A DNA stretch of 47,338 bases from Flavobacterium branchiophilum NBRC 15030 = ATCC 35035 (lineage in GTDB: Bacteria > Bacteroidota > Bacteroidia > Flavobacteriales > Flavobacteriaceae). The DNA is taken from NCBI RefSeq assembly GCF_002217205.1, contig NZ_MUGT01000006.1, positions 10,001 to 57,338 on the forward strand, written 5' to 3'. A model generated the notes under the pieces. That model saw nothing but the letters and a program-made list of their open reading frames with translations, had not been told where the DNA came from and did not search any database. The number at the start of each line of letters is the position of its first letter. Within the stretch, counting starts at the first letter, position 1. Made by a program: the position numbers and the translations under genes. Shown here in pieces: positions 1 to 8,832 of the stretch.

Positions 1-16
1 CCTTGGGGAACGCCCC
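1..16 (-). repeat. Truncated end of dispersed palindromic repeat (copy A)
   Basis: The first 16 bases are the reverse complement of the 5' end of the repeat at 43691 (GGGCGTTCCCCAAGG, with the same TATATTTT flank). The rest of this copy lies beyond the left edge of the window, in minus orientation. Confidence 0.7.
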
Positions 17-60
17 AAAATATAATAGATAAGACGTACTGAATTTTTGAATGTTTGGCA

Positions 61-102
61 AAAAAAAATCCCAATTTTACATAAAAATTGGGATTTTTTT
101 TT
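61..102. terminator. Bidirectional intrinsic terminator after the YebC-type gene
   Basis: A-rich arm AAAAAAAATCCCAATTTT pairs with AAAATTGGGATTTTTTTT across a short loop. The run of T on either strand makes it usable in both directions. It lies 9 bp beyond the stop of the minus-strand gene. Confidence 0.85.
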
Positions 103-110
103 AAATGTCT

Positions 111-821
111 TTATTCTTGCATGGTATGATAAACGTTCATAACATCATCATCTTCTTCTATTTTTTCTATAAGTTTTTCTACGTCAGCAATTTGATCTTC
201 TGTCAATTCTTTTGTAATTTGAGGAATTCTTTCAAAACCAGAAGATAAAATTTCTATTTTTCGGTTTTCCAGTTCTTTTTGAATGGCTCCAAAACTTTCA
301 AACGGGGCATAAATCAAAATACCATCTTCGTCTTCAAATACTTCTTCTGCACCAAAGTCAATTAATTCTAATTCTAATTCTTCGGGATCTAAATTATCTT
401 TAGGCACTCTAAAATTGCAAGTATGATCAAACATAAATTCAACGGAGCCTTGAGTTCCCAGTGTTCCATTACATTTATTAAAATAGCTTCGAATATTGGC
501 TACAGTTCTATTATTATTGTCAGAGGCGGTTTCAATTAATAATGCAATACCGTGTGGAGCATATCCTTCAAAAAGAATTTCTTTATAATTGGCAGTATCC
601 TTGTTGCTGGCATTTTTAATGGCTCTTTCTACATTGTCTTTTGGCATGTTTGCCGCTTTTGCATTTTGAATAACGGCTCGTAATCTGGAATTGGCATCAG
701 GATTTGGCCCACCTTCTTTAACGGCCATCACTATGTCTTTTCCAATTCTTGTAAATGTTTTGGCCATTGCAGACCAACGTTTCATTTTTCTACCTTTTCT
801 AAATTCAAACGCTCTTCCCAT
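111..821 (-). CDS. YebC/PmpR family protein
   Basis: The 236-aa product has the family hallmark region GGPNPDANSRLRAVIQNAKA followed by NMPKDNVERAIKNA at about residues 37-72, and the acidic C-terminal half typical of YebC. Family members act in the cytoplasm, as DNA-binding regulators or, for close relatives, as factors that relieve ribosome stalling at difficult peptide motifs; sequence alone does not decide between these here. The N-terminus MGRAFEFRKGRKMKRWSAMAK is conserved in the family, which supports the start. It stands alone, followed by a strong bidirectional terminator. Confidence 0.95.
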   Translation of the reverse strand: MGRAFEFRKGRKMKRWSAMAKTFTRIGKDIVMAVKEGGPNPDANSRLRAVIQNAKAANMPKDNVERAIKNASNKDTANYKEILFEGYAPHGIALLIETASDNNNRTVANIRSYFNKCNGTLGTQGSVEFMFDHTCNFRVPKDNLDPEELELELIDFGAEEVFEDEDGILIYAPFESFGAIQKELENRKIEILSSGFERIPQITKELTEDQIADVEKLIEKIEEDDDVMNVYHTMQE

Positions 822-862
822 CTTGTGTTATACTATGTATTTTATTATAAATTATTTTAATG

Positions 863-1894
863 TTAATCTAAAGGAGTGTATTTATCTATAAATGATTTTT
901 GATTTTCTTCCCAGCTTTGTTTGATCACTTTTCTTTGCACATTGATTCTGGAATTCAAACTGTTGTAATTTGTAATCGAAGTATTTAATTTTTTTAATAA
1001 ATCATTATACATGAGGATATCAGTTTGTGTTTTATTTTTTATTTTTGTTTTAAAAATATTATCGTAATCTGTAAAATTTTTATAATTTGTAATATATTCA
1101 TTAATAGTTGGGAGCAACATTTTAATTTCATTATCATACATGGTTACAATGTTCAATACGGTTTTTTTCAGTGTACTGTCATTTTTATAATCGCCAATGT
1201 TGTTTAATTTTACTTTAGCATCTTCCACATATTTTTTGAAAATGTCAGCATTTTTACGATATTCTTCATAATTTTTACTGTCAAAATCGGAAGTCATTTG
1301 ACTTTCAGTAATATTACATTTAAAAAATATAAGATATAATGATTTTGAATAATCAAAAAATTCATTAGATTCGGCAAGTTTTTTACCTACTTCAGAATTG
1401 TTTTTAATAATTTTTAGGCCATGATTTTGAGCAAATATTTTTTGCTCTTCATTTAGTTTTGCTACTTCAGCTGACATTTTCTTTTTAAAAATATTTTCGG
1501 CCTCAATATAGGTTTCCATATTTTTTAATGAAAGTGTAGAAGCAGGATATGTATTTATCAATTCACCATAATCATTTTTGATATACAATTGAATATTATT
1601 CAAATAAATTAATAATTTGTCTCTAAAAGTAACGTCTCCTTCAAAACCTCTGTCTAAATTTTTAATTTTGATTTTGATACCCTCTAAACTTCTTACAAAT
1701 GAAAGTCTTTCTTTTTCAATCCGATCATGGTTTAGTGTAGCCAATGTTTTGTTCAATTGCCAAGTGTGCATGGCTACTACTTGTTGAATTTCTCCTATTC
1801 TATTCAAATAAACCGTGGGGTTTTTATAATCTTGTCCCAAACAAGATATGGTAAAGTTAATAAATAAGGCAATAAAAAGTACTACTTGTTTCAT
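863..1894 (-). CDS. Exported helical protein of unknown function
   Basis: The 343-aa product starts with a clear signal peptide (about residues 1-20, ending SCLGQ, with likely cleavage before Q21). The rest is a charged, Lys/Asn-rich, mostly helical sequence in which an N-terminal and a C-terminal half look loosely alike (each with a YLNNIQ- or YNDLLKK-type helix). I see no catalytic motif. Its shape is like that of the surface proteins called LIC11966 family in Bacteroidota and Leptospira, but I hold that only weakly. A Cys at position 18 could suggest a lipoprotein, yet the -3 residue is Thr, so ordinary signal peptidase cleavage is more likely. Confidence 0.7.
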   Translation of the reverse strand: MKQVVLFIALFINFTISCLGQDYKNPTVYLNRIGEIQQVVAMHTWQLNKTLATLNHDRIEKERLSFVRSLEGIKIKIKNLDRGFEGDVTFRDKLLIYLNNIQLYIKNDYGELINTYPASTLSLKNMETYIEAENIFKKKMSAEVAKLNEEQKIFAQNHGLKIIKNNSEVGKKLAESNEFFDYSKSLYLIFFKCNITESQMTSDFDSKNYEEYRKNADIFKKYVEDAKVKLNNIGDYKNDSTLKKTVLNIVTMYDNEIKMLLPTINEYITNYKNFTDYDNIFKTKIKNKTQTDILMYNDLLKKLNTSITNYNSLNSRINVQRKVIKQSWEENQKSFIDKYTPLD

Positions 1895-1961
1895 AATAAG
1901 TGTTTTTTAATTTTAAGATTAACATAACGTAACAGAACTTTAGATTTGAATTATTTTATTA

Positions 1962-3056
1962 TTATTGACTTTCTATTATTTTTAAAAAAGGTAGTTTAAC
2001 TACTTTTGCTAAAACATTGTTTTTTCTAATTTTAATAAAAATTTCATGACCTATTGTGCTATTTTGTGAGGTTACATATCCTAATCCAATGCCTTTATTC
2101 AGAGATGGCGACATTGTTCCCGAGGTTACAATTCCTATTTGATTGCCTTGTGCATCTACAATTTCATAATCATGTCTTGGAACTGCTCTTTCTTGCATTT
2201 CAAATGCAATTAACTTTTTTGAAACTCCTTGTTCTTTTTGTAATTTTAATGCTTCTGAATTGATGAATTTTTTATTAAATTTTGTAATCCATCCTAATCC
2301 TGCTTCTAATGGCGAAGTGGTGTCGTTGATGTCGTTGCCATACAAGCAAAAACCCATTTCTAATCTTAAAGTATCGCGTGCTGCTAACCCAATTGGTTTG
2401 ATATTGAAAGGTTTTCCTGCCTCAAATACTTTTTTCCAAATGGTTTCTACTTCTGAATTTTTGCAATATATTTCAAATCCACCAGCTCCCGTATAACCCG
2501 TTGCCGAAATCATGATATTTTCAAATCCTGCAAAATCTGCTATTTGAAAGTGATAATAGGCAATTTGAGACAAATCAACACTCGTCAAACACTGTATGGC
2601 TTCTATGGTTTTTGGTCCTTGAATGGCCAATAATGAATAGTCGTCTGATGCGTTTACCATTTTGGCATCCATATCATTATGACTGGATATCCAATTCCAA
2701 TCTTTTTCTATATTAGACGCATTTACAACCAATAAATAGGATTCATCTGCTATTTTATATACCAACAAATCATCTACTATACCGCCCGTTTCATTTGGCA
2801 TACACGAATATTGTACTCGTCCGTTTGTAAGTACAGCAGCATCGTTTGAGGTAACTTTTTGAATTAAATCTAAAGCATTTTTTCCTGTTATCAAAAATTC
2901 ACCCATGTGAGACACATCAAATACACCAACTCCATTTCTTACAATTTCGTGCTCTGCATTGACTCCTTCATACAATATAGGCATATTAAATCCAGCAAAT
3001 GGAAGCATTTTTGCACCTAAAGCTTCATGTATAGTTGTTAAAGCAGTATTTTTCAT
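1962..3056 (-). CDS. gcvT: Aminomethyltransferase, glycine cleavage system T protein
   Basis: T protein transfers the methylene group from the aminomethyl-lipoyl arm of H protein to tetrahydrofolate and releases ammonia. Visible family signatures are [20 protein letters not shown] (residues 91-101 from this start, holding the folate-site Asp), [13 protein letters not shown], and [19 protein letters not shown] place the start at the ATG giving [17 protein letters not shown], because family alignments normally begin there and the 14 residues encoded upstream look unlike the family; this gives 364 aa, the usual length. It is a lone gene: gcvH and gcvP are not in the window. It lies 317 bp downstream of thrC, probably with its own promoter. 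Confidence 0.95.
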   Translation of the reverse strand: MKNTALTTIHEALGAKMLPFAGFNMPILYEGVNAEHEIVRNGVGVFDVSHMGEFLITGKNALDLIQKVTSNDAAVLTNGRVQYSCMPNETGGIVDDLLVYKIADESYLLVVNASNIEKDWNWISSHNDMDAKMVNASDDYSLLAIQGPKTIEAIQCLTSVDLSQIAYYHFQIADFAGFENIMISATGYTGAGGFEIYCKNSEVETIWKKVFEAGKPFNIKPIGLAARDTLRLEMGFCLYGNDINDTTSPLEAGLGWITKFNKKFINSEALKLQKEQGVSKKLIAFEMQERAVPRHDYEIVDAQGNQIGIVTSGTMSPSLNKGIGLGYVTSQNSTIGHEIFIKIRKNNVLAKVVKLPFLKIIESQ

Positions 3057-3373
3057 AAATGTATCTTTATTCGTTATAGGTTGTTTTTTTATATTCACTT
3101 TTTATTGTGCCAACAGTTTTTTGTGCTATTTGGGTCCAAAAAAAACTTTTTTTTTAACTTTTCAAAAATATTATTTATTTTTAAATAAGAGGTTTTTTTT
3201 TGTTAAATTTTAAACTTTTTTTTTAATTTCAAATACCTAAAAACTAAGGTTGAATTTTTTTGCAAAATTATCGAATTTTAATCAATTATTTAAAAATATG
3301 GATTTTTTTTTTTAATAATCAATTTTAATATATTTTATTAAGAAATCATTAATCAAACACCTATTTTTGTGTG
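3057..3373. other. Gene-free spacer between thrC and gcvT
   Basis: These 317 bp are dominated by long T tracts on the plus strand (A tracts on the gcvT strand). Apart from the minus-strand -7-like motif at 3263-3270, I see no gene, tRNA or known riboswitch. A short weak stem (AACAC/GTGTT) at about 3357-3376, just beyond thrC, could end the thr transcript but is not convincing. Confidence 0.5.
3263..3270 (-). promoter_or_regulatory. Candidate gcvT promoter, -7 element
   Basis: On the minus strand TAATTTTG matches TAnnTTTG. No TTG is found at the correct -33 spacing. Use of this site would leave about 200 nt of A-rich 5' leader before gcvT. Confidence 0.35.
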
Positions 3374-4666
3374 TTATAAATCTAAGAAATTTTTCAAATC
3401 GTTGTATGTTCTTATTGGTGTTTTTACTTTTTCCTTGTTCAATACGCTTTCAATTTGTTCAGGTATGTCTAACTTGGTATTTAATATGGGTTCTACAACA
3501 TCTAAAAATTTGATTGGATGTGCTGTTTCTAAAAAGATTCCAATTGCTCCTTCATGATTGGGCATTTCTTTTTTCAAACCTAAATAACCTACAGCACCAT
3601 GTGGTTCTGCAACATAACCTGTTTTACTATAAATGTCCTTTAAAATTTGCGCTGTTTCTAAATCATTATAGGAAAAAGATGAAAAATCTTTTGAAAATTC
3701 ATTCAAATCATGTTGGTACATTTCTTGGATTCTAACAAAATTGCTTGGATTACCAACATCCATTGCATTTGACATTGTAGCTTTGGATGGCTTTGGGTTG
3801 TAAATGCCTGTGGATAAATATTCGGGCACTGTGTCGTTTATATTGGTAGCCGCAACAAAATGTTTGATTGGCAATCCTAATTTTTTGGCCATGATACCTG
3901 CACAAATATTGCCAAAATTGCCACTAGGACATGAAAAAACCATTTGCTTGCCCATAGATTTTAACTGTTTGTAAGCAAAAAAGAAGTAAAACATTTGTGG
4001 CAACCAACGTGCAATATTAATCGAATTGGCCGAAGTTAAGTTATGGTGGGCCAAGGTGTCGTCTAAAAAGGCTTTTTTTACCATGTCCTGACAATCGTCA
4101 AAAACACCTGCCACTTCTAACGCCTGAATGTTTTGTCCCAAGGTAGTCAATTGTCGTTCCTGAATGTCGCTTACTTTTCCCGAAGGATACAAAATCACTA
4201 CTTTTACGCCATCTACACCCAAAAAACCACTTGCAACAGCTCCACCTGTATCGCCCGATGTGGCTACTAAAACTGTATTTTTTGAGTTGGCATTATTTTT
4301 ATTAAAATAGCCTATACATCTCGACATGAATCGGGCACCAACATCTTTGAAAGCCATAGTTGGCCCATGATAGAGTTCTAATGAATAAATACCTTCTTCT
4401 ACTTTTACAGTTGGAAAATCAAAACACAATGTTTCTTTGATAATTTGTTTCAAATCCATTTCAGGAATTTCGTCACCAACAAATTGCCTTATAACTTCAA
4501 AAGCTATGGTTTCGTTAGACAAATTTTCTATATTTTCAAAAAAAGTAGTCGATAATGGGGTAATTTTTTCAGGAAAATACAACCCTTTGTCTGGTGCAAG
4601 TCCTTGTATAACAGCTTCTTGAAAACTTACTTGGGCTGCTTGTCTATTTAAGCTATAATATTTCAT
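3374..4666 (-). CDS. thrC: Threonine synthase
   Basis: The PLP-dependent enzyme converts O-phosphohomoserine to threonine, the last step of the pathway. The 430-aa product carries the PLP-lysine region YHGPTMAFKDVGARF (Lys107), the substrate loop ATSGDTGGAVASGF, and the phosphate-binding segment FSCPSGNFGNICAG. The N-terminus MKYYSLNRQAAQVSFQEAVIQGLAPDKGLYFPE is typical, so the start is secure. It lies 28 bp after thrB on the same strand and should be cotranscribed with it. Confidence 0.97.
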   Translation of the reverse strand: MKYYSLNRQAAQVSFQEAVIQGLAPDKGLYFPEKITPLSTTFFENIENLSNETIAFEVIRQFVGDEIPEMDLKQIIKETLCFDFPTVKVEEGIYSLELYHGPTMAFKDVGARFMSRCIGYFNKNNANSKNTVLVATSGDTGGAVASGFLGVDGVKVVILYPSGKVSDIQERQLTTLGQNIQALEVAGVFDDCQDMVKKAFLDDTLAHHNLTSANSINIARWLPQMFYFFFAYKQLKSMGKQMVFSCPSGNFGNICAGIMAKKLGLPIKHFVAATNINDTVPEYLSTGIYNPKPSKATMSNAMDVGNPSNFVRIQEMYQHDLNEFSKDFSSFSYNDLETAQILKDIYSKTGYVAEPHGAVGYLGLKKEMPNHEGAIGIFLETAHPIKFLDVVEPILNTKLDIPEQIESVLNKEKVKTPIRTYNDLKNFLDL

Positions 4667-4694
4667 TGTAAAAAATAATTTGTGTTAGTTGTGT

Positions 4695-5618
4695 TTATTC
4701 AATTATAGTAACGCCTGCCGCATTGATTTTGGATACATGAATTTCAAACGGAATGGTAGTTTTTTCAAAAATTGTTTGCATGCCATAGGCTACTTTTTGA
4801 GCCGTGTCAAATCCTTTGCTTAAGGCAAAAATTGAGGGGCCAGAGCCAGAAATACCAGCTCCTAAAGCTCCGTTATCGAGAGATAATTTTTTAACCTCTT
4901 CAAAATTTGGAATAAATTTACCTCTCAACGGTTCTACTACAACATCGTGTAATGAACGGCTAATGAGTTCATAATCAGAGGTGTACAATCCAGCAATTAA
5001 TCCTCCAACATTGCCCCATTGTGTAATGGCACTTTTTAAGGAAATCATGGGTTGTAATACGGCCCTCATTTCAGAGGTTTTTAATTCTATTTGAGGATGG
5101 ATGACCGTAGCCCATAACTCATTTGGACTATCTATCCGAATGACATCTAGTGGGTTATAACCCCGAACAAGGGTAAATCCACCCAAAACACATGGTGCAA
5201 CATTATCGGCATGTTCGCTACCACTAGCCACTGCCTCGCCTTTCATTCCAAAATCTACCAATTGGTGTTTGGTAAACGGCCTACCCAAAAGTTCATTTAT
5301 TCCAAAAACGGCTCCTGCTGCACTAGCAGAGCTACTTCCAATACCGCTTCCTGCTTTTATTTTTTTATAAATTTCAATTTCAAAACCAAAAGCTACATCT
5401 ACGGCATTATAGATAGCCAATGCTGCTACTCCAGCCACATTTTTTTCTGTTTCTAGTGGCAATTGTGCCCCTTCTATTTTTGAAATTTTAATGCCCTTTG
5501 CTGTGGTTTTTCGGATAACCATTTCGTCGCCAATGTTTTCTAAACAAAGTCCTAATACATCAAACCCACATGATAAATTGGCTATGGTAGCAGGGCAAAA
5601 TATTTTTATTTCATTCAT
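4695..5618 (-). CDS. thrB: Homoserine kinase
   Basis: This GHMP-family kinase phosphorylates homoserine to O-phosphohomoserine. The ATP loop KAGSGIGSSSASAAGAV is at about residues 88-104 and the C-terminal motif GALGAGISGSGPSIFAL at about 250. At 307 aa the length is normal. It is followed closely by thrC. Unusually for a thr operon, it is separated from upstream thrA by 331 bp containing a long inverted repeat, so thrBC may be partly uncoupled from thrA. Confidence 0.97.
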   Translation of the reverse strand: MNEIKIFCPATIANLSCGFDVLGLCLENIGDEMVIRKTTAKGIKISKIEGAQLPLETEKNVAGVAALAIYNAVDVAFGFEIEIYKKIKAGSGIGSSSASAAGAVFGINELLGRPFTKHQLVDFGMKGEAVASGSEHADNVAPCVLGGFTLVRGYNPLDVIRIDSPNELWATVIHPQIELKTSEMRAVLQPMISLKSAITQWGNVGGLIAGLYTSDYELISRSLHDVVVEPLRGKFIPNFEEVKKLSLDNGALGAGISGSGPSIFALSKGFDTAQKVAYGMQTIFEKTTIPFEIHVSKINAAGVTIIE

Positions 5619-5949
5619 AATGGAATATATTTTATAGCATGTTATATTATTATTTTATTTTTAAATCCTTCATTAATAATGTATTATACTTTATAATTAC
5701 ATTAATTATGTTGCATTTATAAATAAAATACCATACTAATTGATTGATATAACGATTTTCTATTTCATAAATTAGGAATAGAAAACCATTATTTTTTACT
5801 TACATATTTTTATTCTGCAAAAAAAAACAAATTTTTTCAAAAAACACAATATTATATTTAAAATTAATTTGTAATTTTTCTTACGTAAAATATTGTGTTT
5901 TTGGATGTTAATTTTTTCTAATATACTATTTTTACAATTTTTTATTACC
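5619..5949. other. Gene-free spacer between thrA and thrB
   Basis: These 331 bp are very AT-rich and hold no convincing ORF; short ORFs reading into it overlap thrA in another frame. Besides the long inverted repeat at 5838-5903, a smaller one (TTTTCTATT / AATAGAAAA) lies at about 5754-5787. Either could be a terminator, processing site or regulatory structure in the thr transcript. I see no clear TAnnTTTG promoter for thrB. Confidence 0.5.
5838..5903 (-). terminator. Long-loop inverted repeat after thrA (candidate terminator)
   Basis: CAAAAAACACAATATT (5838-5853) is complementary to AATATTGTGTTTTTG (5889-5903) with a single-base bulge, separated by 35 nt. Read on the minus strand, the downstream arm runs into T-rich sequence with TTTGTTTTTTTTT, so it can act as an intrinsic terminator 47 bp beyond the thrA stop. 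The loop is longer than in most terminators, hence moderate confidence. Confidence 0.45.
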
Positions 5950-8397
5950 TTATCTATTACCAATTCTAATGACATCTGCAAATATTCCAGATGCCGTAAC
6001 GGCTGCCCCAGCTCCAGCTCCTTTTATCAACAAAGGTTGTTCGACATAACGGTCTGTAAAAAATAACACAATATTGTCTTTGCCTTCCAAATTATAAAAT
6101 GGATGATCTGAAGGTATTAATTGTAATCCGACATTTGCTTTTCCGTTTTCAAATTGGGCTACATACTTTAATCGACAGTTTTTTGAAACAGCATTTTTAT
6201 AAATATTTTGAAAATGCTCGTTATTTTTTATTAATGTTTCAAAAAATTGTTCATTTGAGGTAGTTGCTAAACATTCTTGTGGAATAAACGATTCGTTTGC
6301 AATGTCTTCAATTTCCATTTGATAACCACTTTCTCTAATTAAAATTAGAATTTTTCGGGCCACATCTACTCCGCTCAAATCAATTTTTGGATCGGGCTCT
6401 GTAAAACCCTGAACACCAGCTTCTTTTACAACTTCATGAAATGGGTTATTCTCATTAAAATGATTAAAGATAAAATTCAAACTTCCCGACAATACTGCCT
6501 GAATCTTGTGTACTTTATCGCCCGAAGCTATCAAGTTTTTTAGTGTATCTATTATTGGTAAACCTGCACCCACATTGGTTTCAAACAAAAATGGGGCATT
6601 AAATTTTCGAGACAATGTTTTGAGTTCGTTGTAGTTTTGATATTGAGACGAACAAGCAATTTTATTGCAAGTAACTACAGCAATATTTTTTTTCAAATAA
6701 TCCTTATAGGTTTGAGCTATGGCAGCATTGGCAGTAATGTCCACAAAAATACTGTTTCTAAAGTTCAAGTTTTTTACTCGTTCAATAAATACTTCTTGAT
6801 TTGCTATTTCGCCTTTTTGTAAACTATTTTGCCAATCTTTTAAAGCAATACCTTCTTCGTCAAAAAGCATTTTTCGAGAATTTGACAAGGCAATAACTCT
6901 CAAATTAATTCTAAGATTTTCTTTTAAAAATTTCTTTTGTTGTCTTATTTGTTCTATAAATTTTTCACCAACATTGCCAACTCCCATCACAAAAAGGTTT
7001 AATTGTTTGGCATTATCTTCAAAAAAAGTTTCATGGATTGCGTTTAGTGCTTTTTTTACATCTTTTTCCTCAATTACAACAGAGATATTTCTTTCAGAAG
7101 CTCCTTGTGCAATGGCTCTAATGTTTACATTATTTTTGCCAAGAGTGCTAAACATTTTGCCACTAATACCTTGATGGTTTTTCATGTTTTCGCCAACAAG
7201 TGCCATGATACATAAATTTTGTTCTACCAAACAAGGGTTGATTTTATGTTGGTTGATTTCAATTTCAAAGGCTTTATTGATGGCTATTTCGGCTTTTTGA
7301 GCATCATTATTTAAAATTCCAATACAAATAGAATGTTCTGAAGACGCTTGAGTAATAAAAATGACATTTACATTTTCATGGGACAAAACTTCAAATAAAC
7401 GTTTAGACGAGCCAGAAACTCCAATCATTCCTGGGCCTTCCAAAGTTAATAAACTGATGCCATCTATGTGCGAAATTCCTTTAATTGGATTTTCATTTTC
7501 TGCAGCTTTCAAAGTAATTAATGTTCCAGCAGCTTCTGGATCGAAAGTGTTTTTAATCCAAATTGGAATGTTTTTTTTCAAAACAGGCTGAATAGTTGGC
7601 GGATACAAGACTTTGGCCCCAAAATGTGATAATTCCATAGCTTCTTGATAGGAAATGGTATCGATGGGTTTGGCTTGCTTGACTATTTTTGGATTGGCAG
7701 TAAACATACCATTTACATCTGTCCAAATTTCTAATTCAGCAGCATGTATGGCACCCGCTATGATGGCTGCGGTATAATCTGAACCTCCTCTGCCTAAAGT
7801 TGTTGCAAATCCATCTACAGACGAGGCAATAAAACCGGGCATTAAAGTAATGTTAGCATTTGATTCCTTAAAATAGGATGCTATTAATGGATTTGTAATG
7901 TCAAAATCAACGGCTGCTTTACCAAAATGGTTGTTGGTTTTTATAAGCTCGCGACTGTCTTTGAAAGTGGCATTATTTTGACGTTGTTGTAATGATTTTG
8001 CAATGATTTGAGATGAAAATAATTCGCCAAATCCTAAAATTGTATCCGCTGTTTTAGCAGATAATTCACCAAGGAGGTAACAACCGTCTAAAAGGGTTTT
8101 AAGATGTGATATGTTATTTTGAATGAGCTCTAATAGCGCTTGTTGTGCCTCTTTGTCAATCAAATTCAAAATGGCTTCTTGGTGTTTTTGTAAAATTTGT
8201 TCTACAATTTTTTCGTAATCTTTATTATTAGCAGAGGCCAATTGTGCCGATTGTACTAACAAGTCTGTAACACCACTTAAAGCAGAAACTACTACGACCA
8301 ATCGGTCATTTTCCGATTTTTTTTCTACAATATCAAGGGCTAAATTTATATTTGTTGCGTTTGCTACGGATGTACCGCCAAATTTTAAAACTTTCAT
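5950..8397 (-). CDS. thrA: Bifunctional aspartate kinase / homoserine dehydrogenase
   Basis: The 815-aa fusion catalyses the first and third steps from aspartate to threonine. An N-terminal aspartokinase (KFGGTSVAN at 5-13, LGRGGSDYTA at 201-210) is followed by tandem ACT regulatory regions at about 300-455 and a C-terminal homoserine dehydrogenase beginning with the NAD(P) site FVMGVGNVGEKF at about 463 and containing TCNKIACS and SGSLNFIF. Both parts look intact. ACT regions in this family bind threonine for feedback inhibition (known of the family). It is the first structural gene of the thr group, 98 bp after a Thr/Ile-rich leader ORF. Confidence 0.97.
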   Translation of the reverse strand: MKVLKFGGTSVANATNINLALDIVEKKSENDRLVVVVSALSGVTDLLVQSAQLASANNKDYEKIVEQILQKHQEAILNLIDKEAQQALLELIQNNISHLKTLLDGCYLLGELSAKTADTILGFGELFSSQIIAKSLQQRQNNATFKDSRELIKTNNHFGKAAVDFDITNPLIASYFKESNANITLMPGFIASSVDGFATTLGRGGSDYTAAIIAGAIHAAELEIWTDVNGMFTANPKIVKQAKPIDTISYQEAMELSHFGAKVLYPPTIQPVLKKNIPIWIKNTFDPEAAGTLITLKAAENENPIKGISHIDGISLLTLEGPGMIGVSGSSKRLFEVLSHENVNVIFITQASSEHSICIGILNNDAQKAEIAINKAFEIEINQHKINPCLVEQNLCIMALVGENMKNHQGISGKMFSTLGKNNVNIRAIAQGASERNISVVIEEKDVKKALNAIHETFFEDNAKQLNLFVMGVGNVGEKFIEQIRQQKKFLKENLRINLRVIALSNSRKMLFDEEGIALKDWQNSLQKGEIANQEVFIERVKNLNFRNSIFVDITANAAIAQTYKDYLKKNIAVVTCNKIACSSQYQNYNELKTLSRKFNAPFLFETNVGAGLPIIDTLKNLIASGDKVHKIQAVLSGSLNFIFNHFNENNPFHEVVKEAGVQGFTEPDPKIDLSGVDVARKILILIRESGYQMEIEDIANESFIPQECLATTSNEQFFETLIKNNEHFQNIYKNAVSKNCRLKYVAQFENGKANVGLQLIPSDHPFYNLEGKDNIVLFFTDRYVEQPLLIKGAGAGAAVTASGIFADVIRIGNR

Positions 8398-8495
8398 TTT
8401 ATTTTTTTATATAAAGGATTTATTAAGTATATCATACTGTCGAATTGATTTTTTCGTTTGTTGAAAAAATACATAAAATGGATTATATGATGAAT

Positions 8496-8594
8496 TTATA
8501 CCCCTAATGGGGTAATAATAATTGTTGTAGCAATAATGGCAACCAAAATAGTGGCTGCATTATAAGAAGTAAAAAAGTTGCTACAAAAGTTCAT
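8496..8594 (-). CDS. thrL: thr operon leader peptide, 32 codons
   Basis: A short ORF begins with ATG at 8594 and stops with TAA at 8496, 98 bp upstream of thrA on the same strand. The peptide begins MNFCSNFFTSYN and continues with AATILVAIIATTIIITPLGV, so it holds 5 Thr and 6 Ile codons, with a dense run at residues 20-28. Threonine is the product of the operon and isoleucine is made from it, as expected for transcription attenuation by ribosome stalling. It lies 25 nt downstream of a good promoter -7 element. It is too short for most gene finders. Confidence 0.82.
   Translation of the reverse strand: MNFCSNFFTSYNAATILVAIIATTIIITPLGV
8525..8586 (-). promoter_or_regulatory. RNA hairpin inside the thr leader (possible attenuator stem)
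   Basis: A perfect 9-bp inverted repeat lies inside the leader ORF: TTGTAGCAA near its start (plus-strand 8578-8586) and TTGCTACAA in the Ile/Thr codon run (8525-8533). A second perfect stem TACCCC-ATTA-GGGGTA (about 8498-8513) covers the last codons and part of the stop. A ribosome stalled on the Thr/Ile run would cover the downstream arm of the first stem. I could not identify a classic terminator with a T run before thrA, so the exact mechanism is open. Confidence 0.5.
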
Positions 8595-8619
8595 TTCTAG
8601 GATATCAAAATTGATGAAG

Positions 8620-8649
8620 CAAAAATAGGGTTTAATTTTTGTTTTCAAA
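8620..8649 (-). promoter_or_regulatory. Promoter of the thr leader and thrA
   Basis: On the minus strand TTTG (8646-8649) and TATTTTTG (8620-8627, matching TAnnTTTG) are 18 nt apart, close to the Bacteroidota consensus spacing. The predicted start of transcription is near 8613, about 18 nt before the leader ATG. Confidence 0.7.
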
Positions 8650-8832
8650 AACTTTCACTTTACTTTTGCGAATATATTAAAATTGATTGGTTATAAAGTA
8701 GTTATTTTAAGTTTATGTAAATTTAACTCCTTAATAAATATAGAAATCGAAAATATTTTTAAATATAATTAACATATTATTTGTTTATTTGGATAGATTT
8801 ATGGAATTTTGGACTTTAATTCAATCAAAAAA

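Noticed and set aside
3057..3256. Glycine riboswitch in the gcvT leader
   Set aside because: The predicted 200-nt leader is almost entirely A/T tracts with none of the GC-rich conserved stems of a glycine aptamer.
5796..5981. Minus-strand 61-codon ORF between thrA and thrB
   Set aside because: It overlaps the end of thrA in another frame and is made of Asn/Lys/Ile/Phe codons as expected of random AT-rich DNA.
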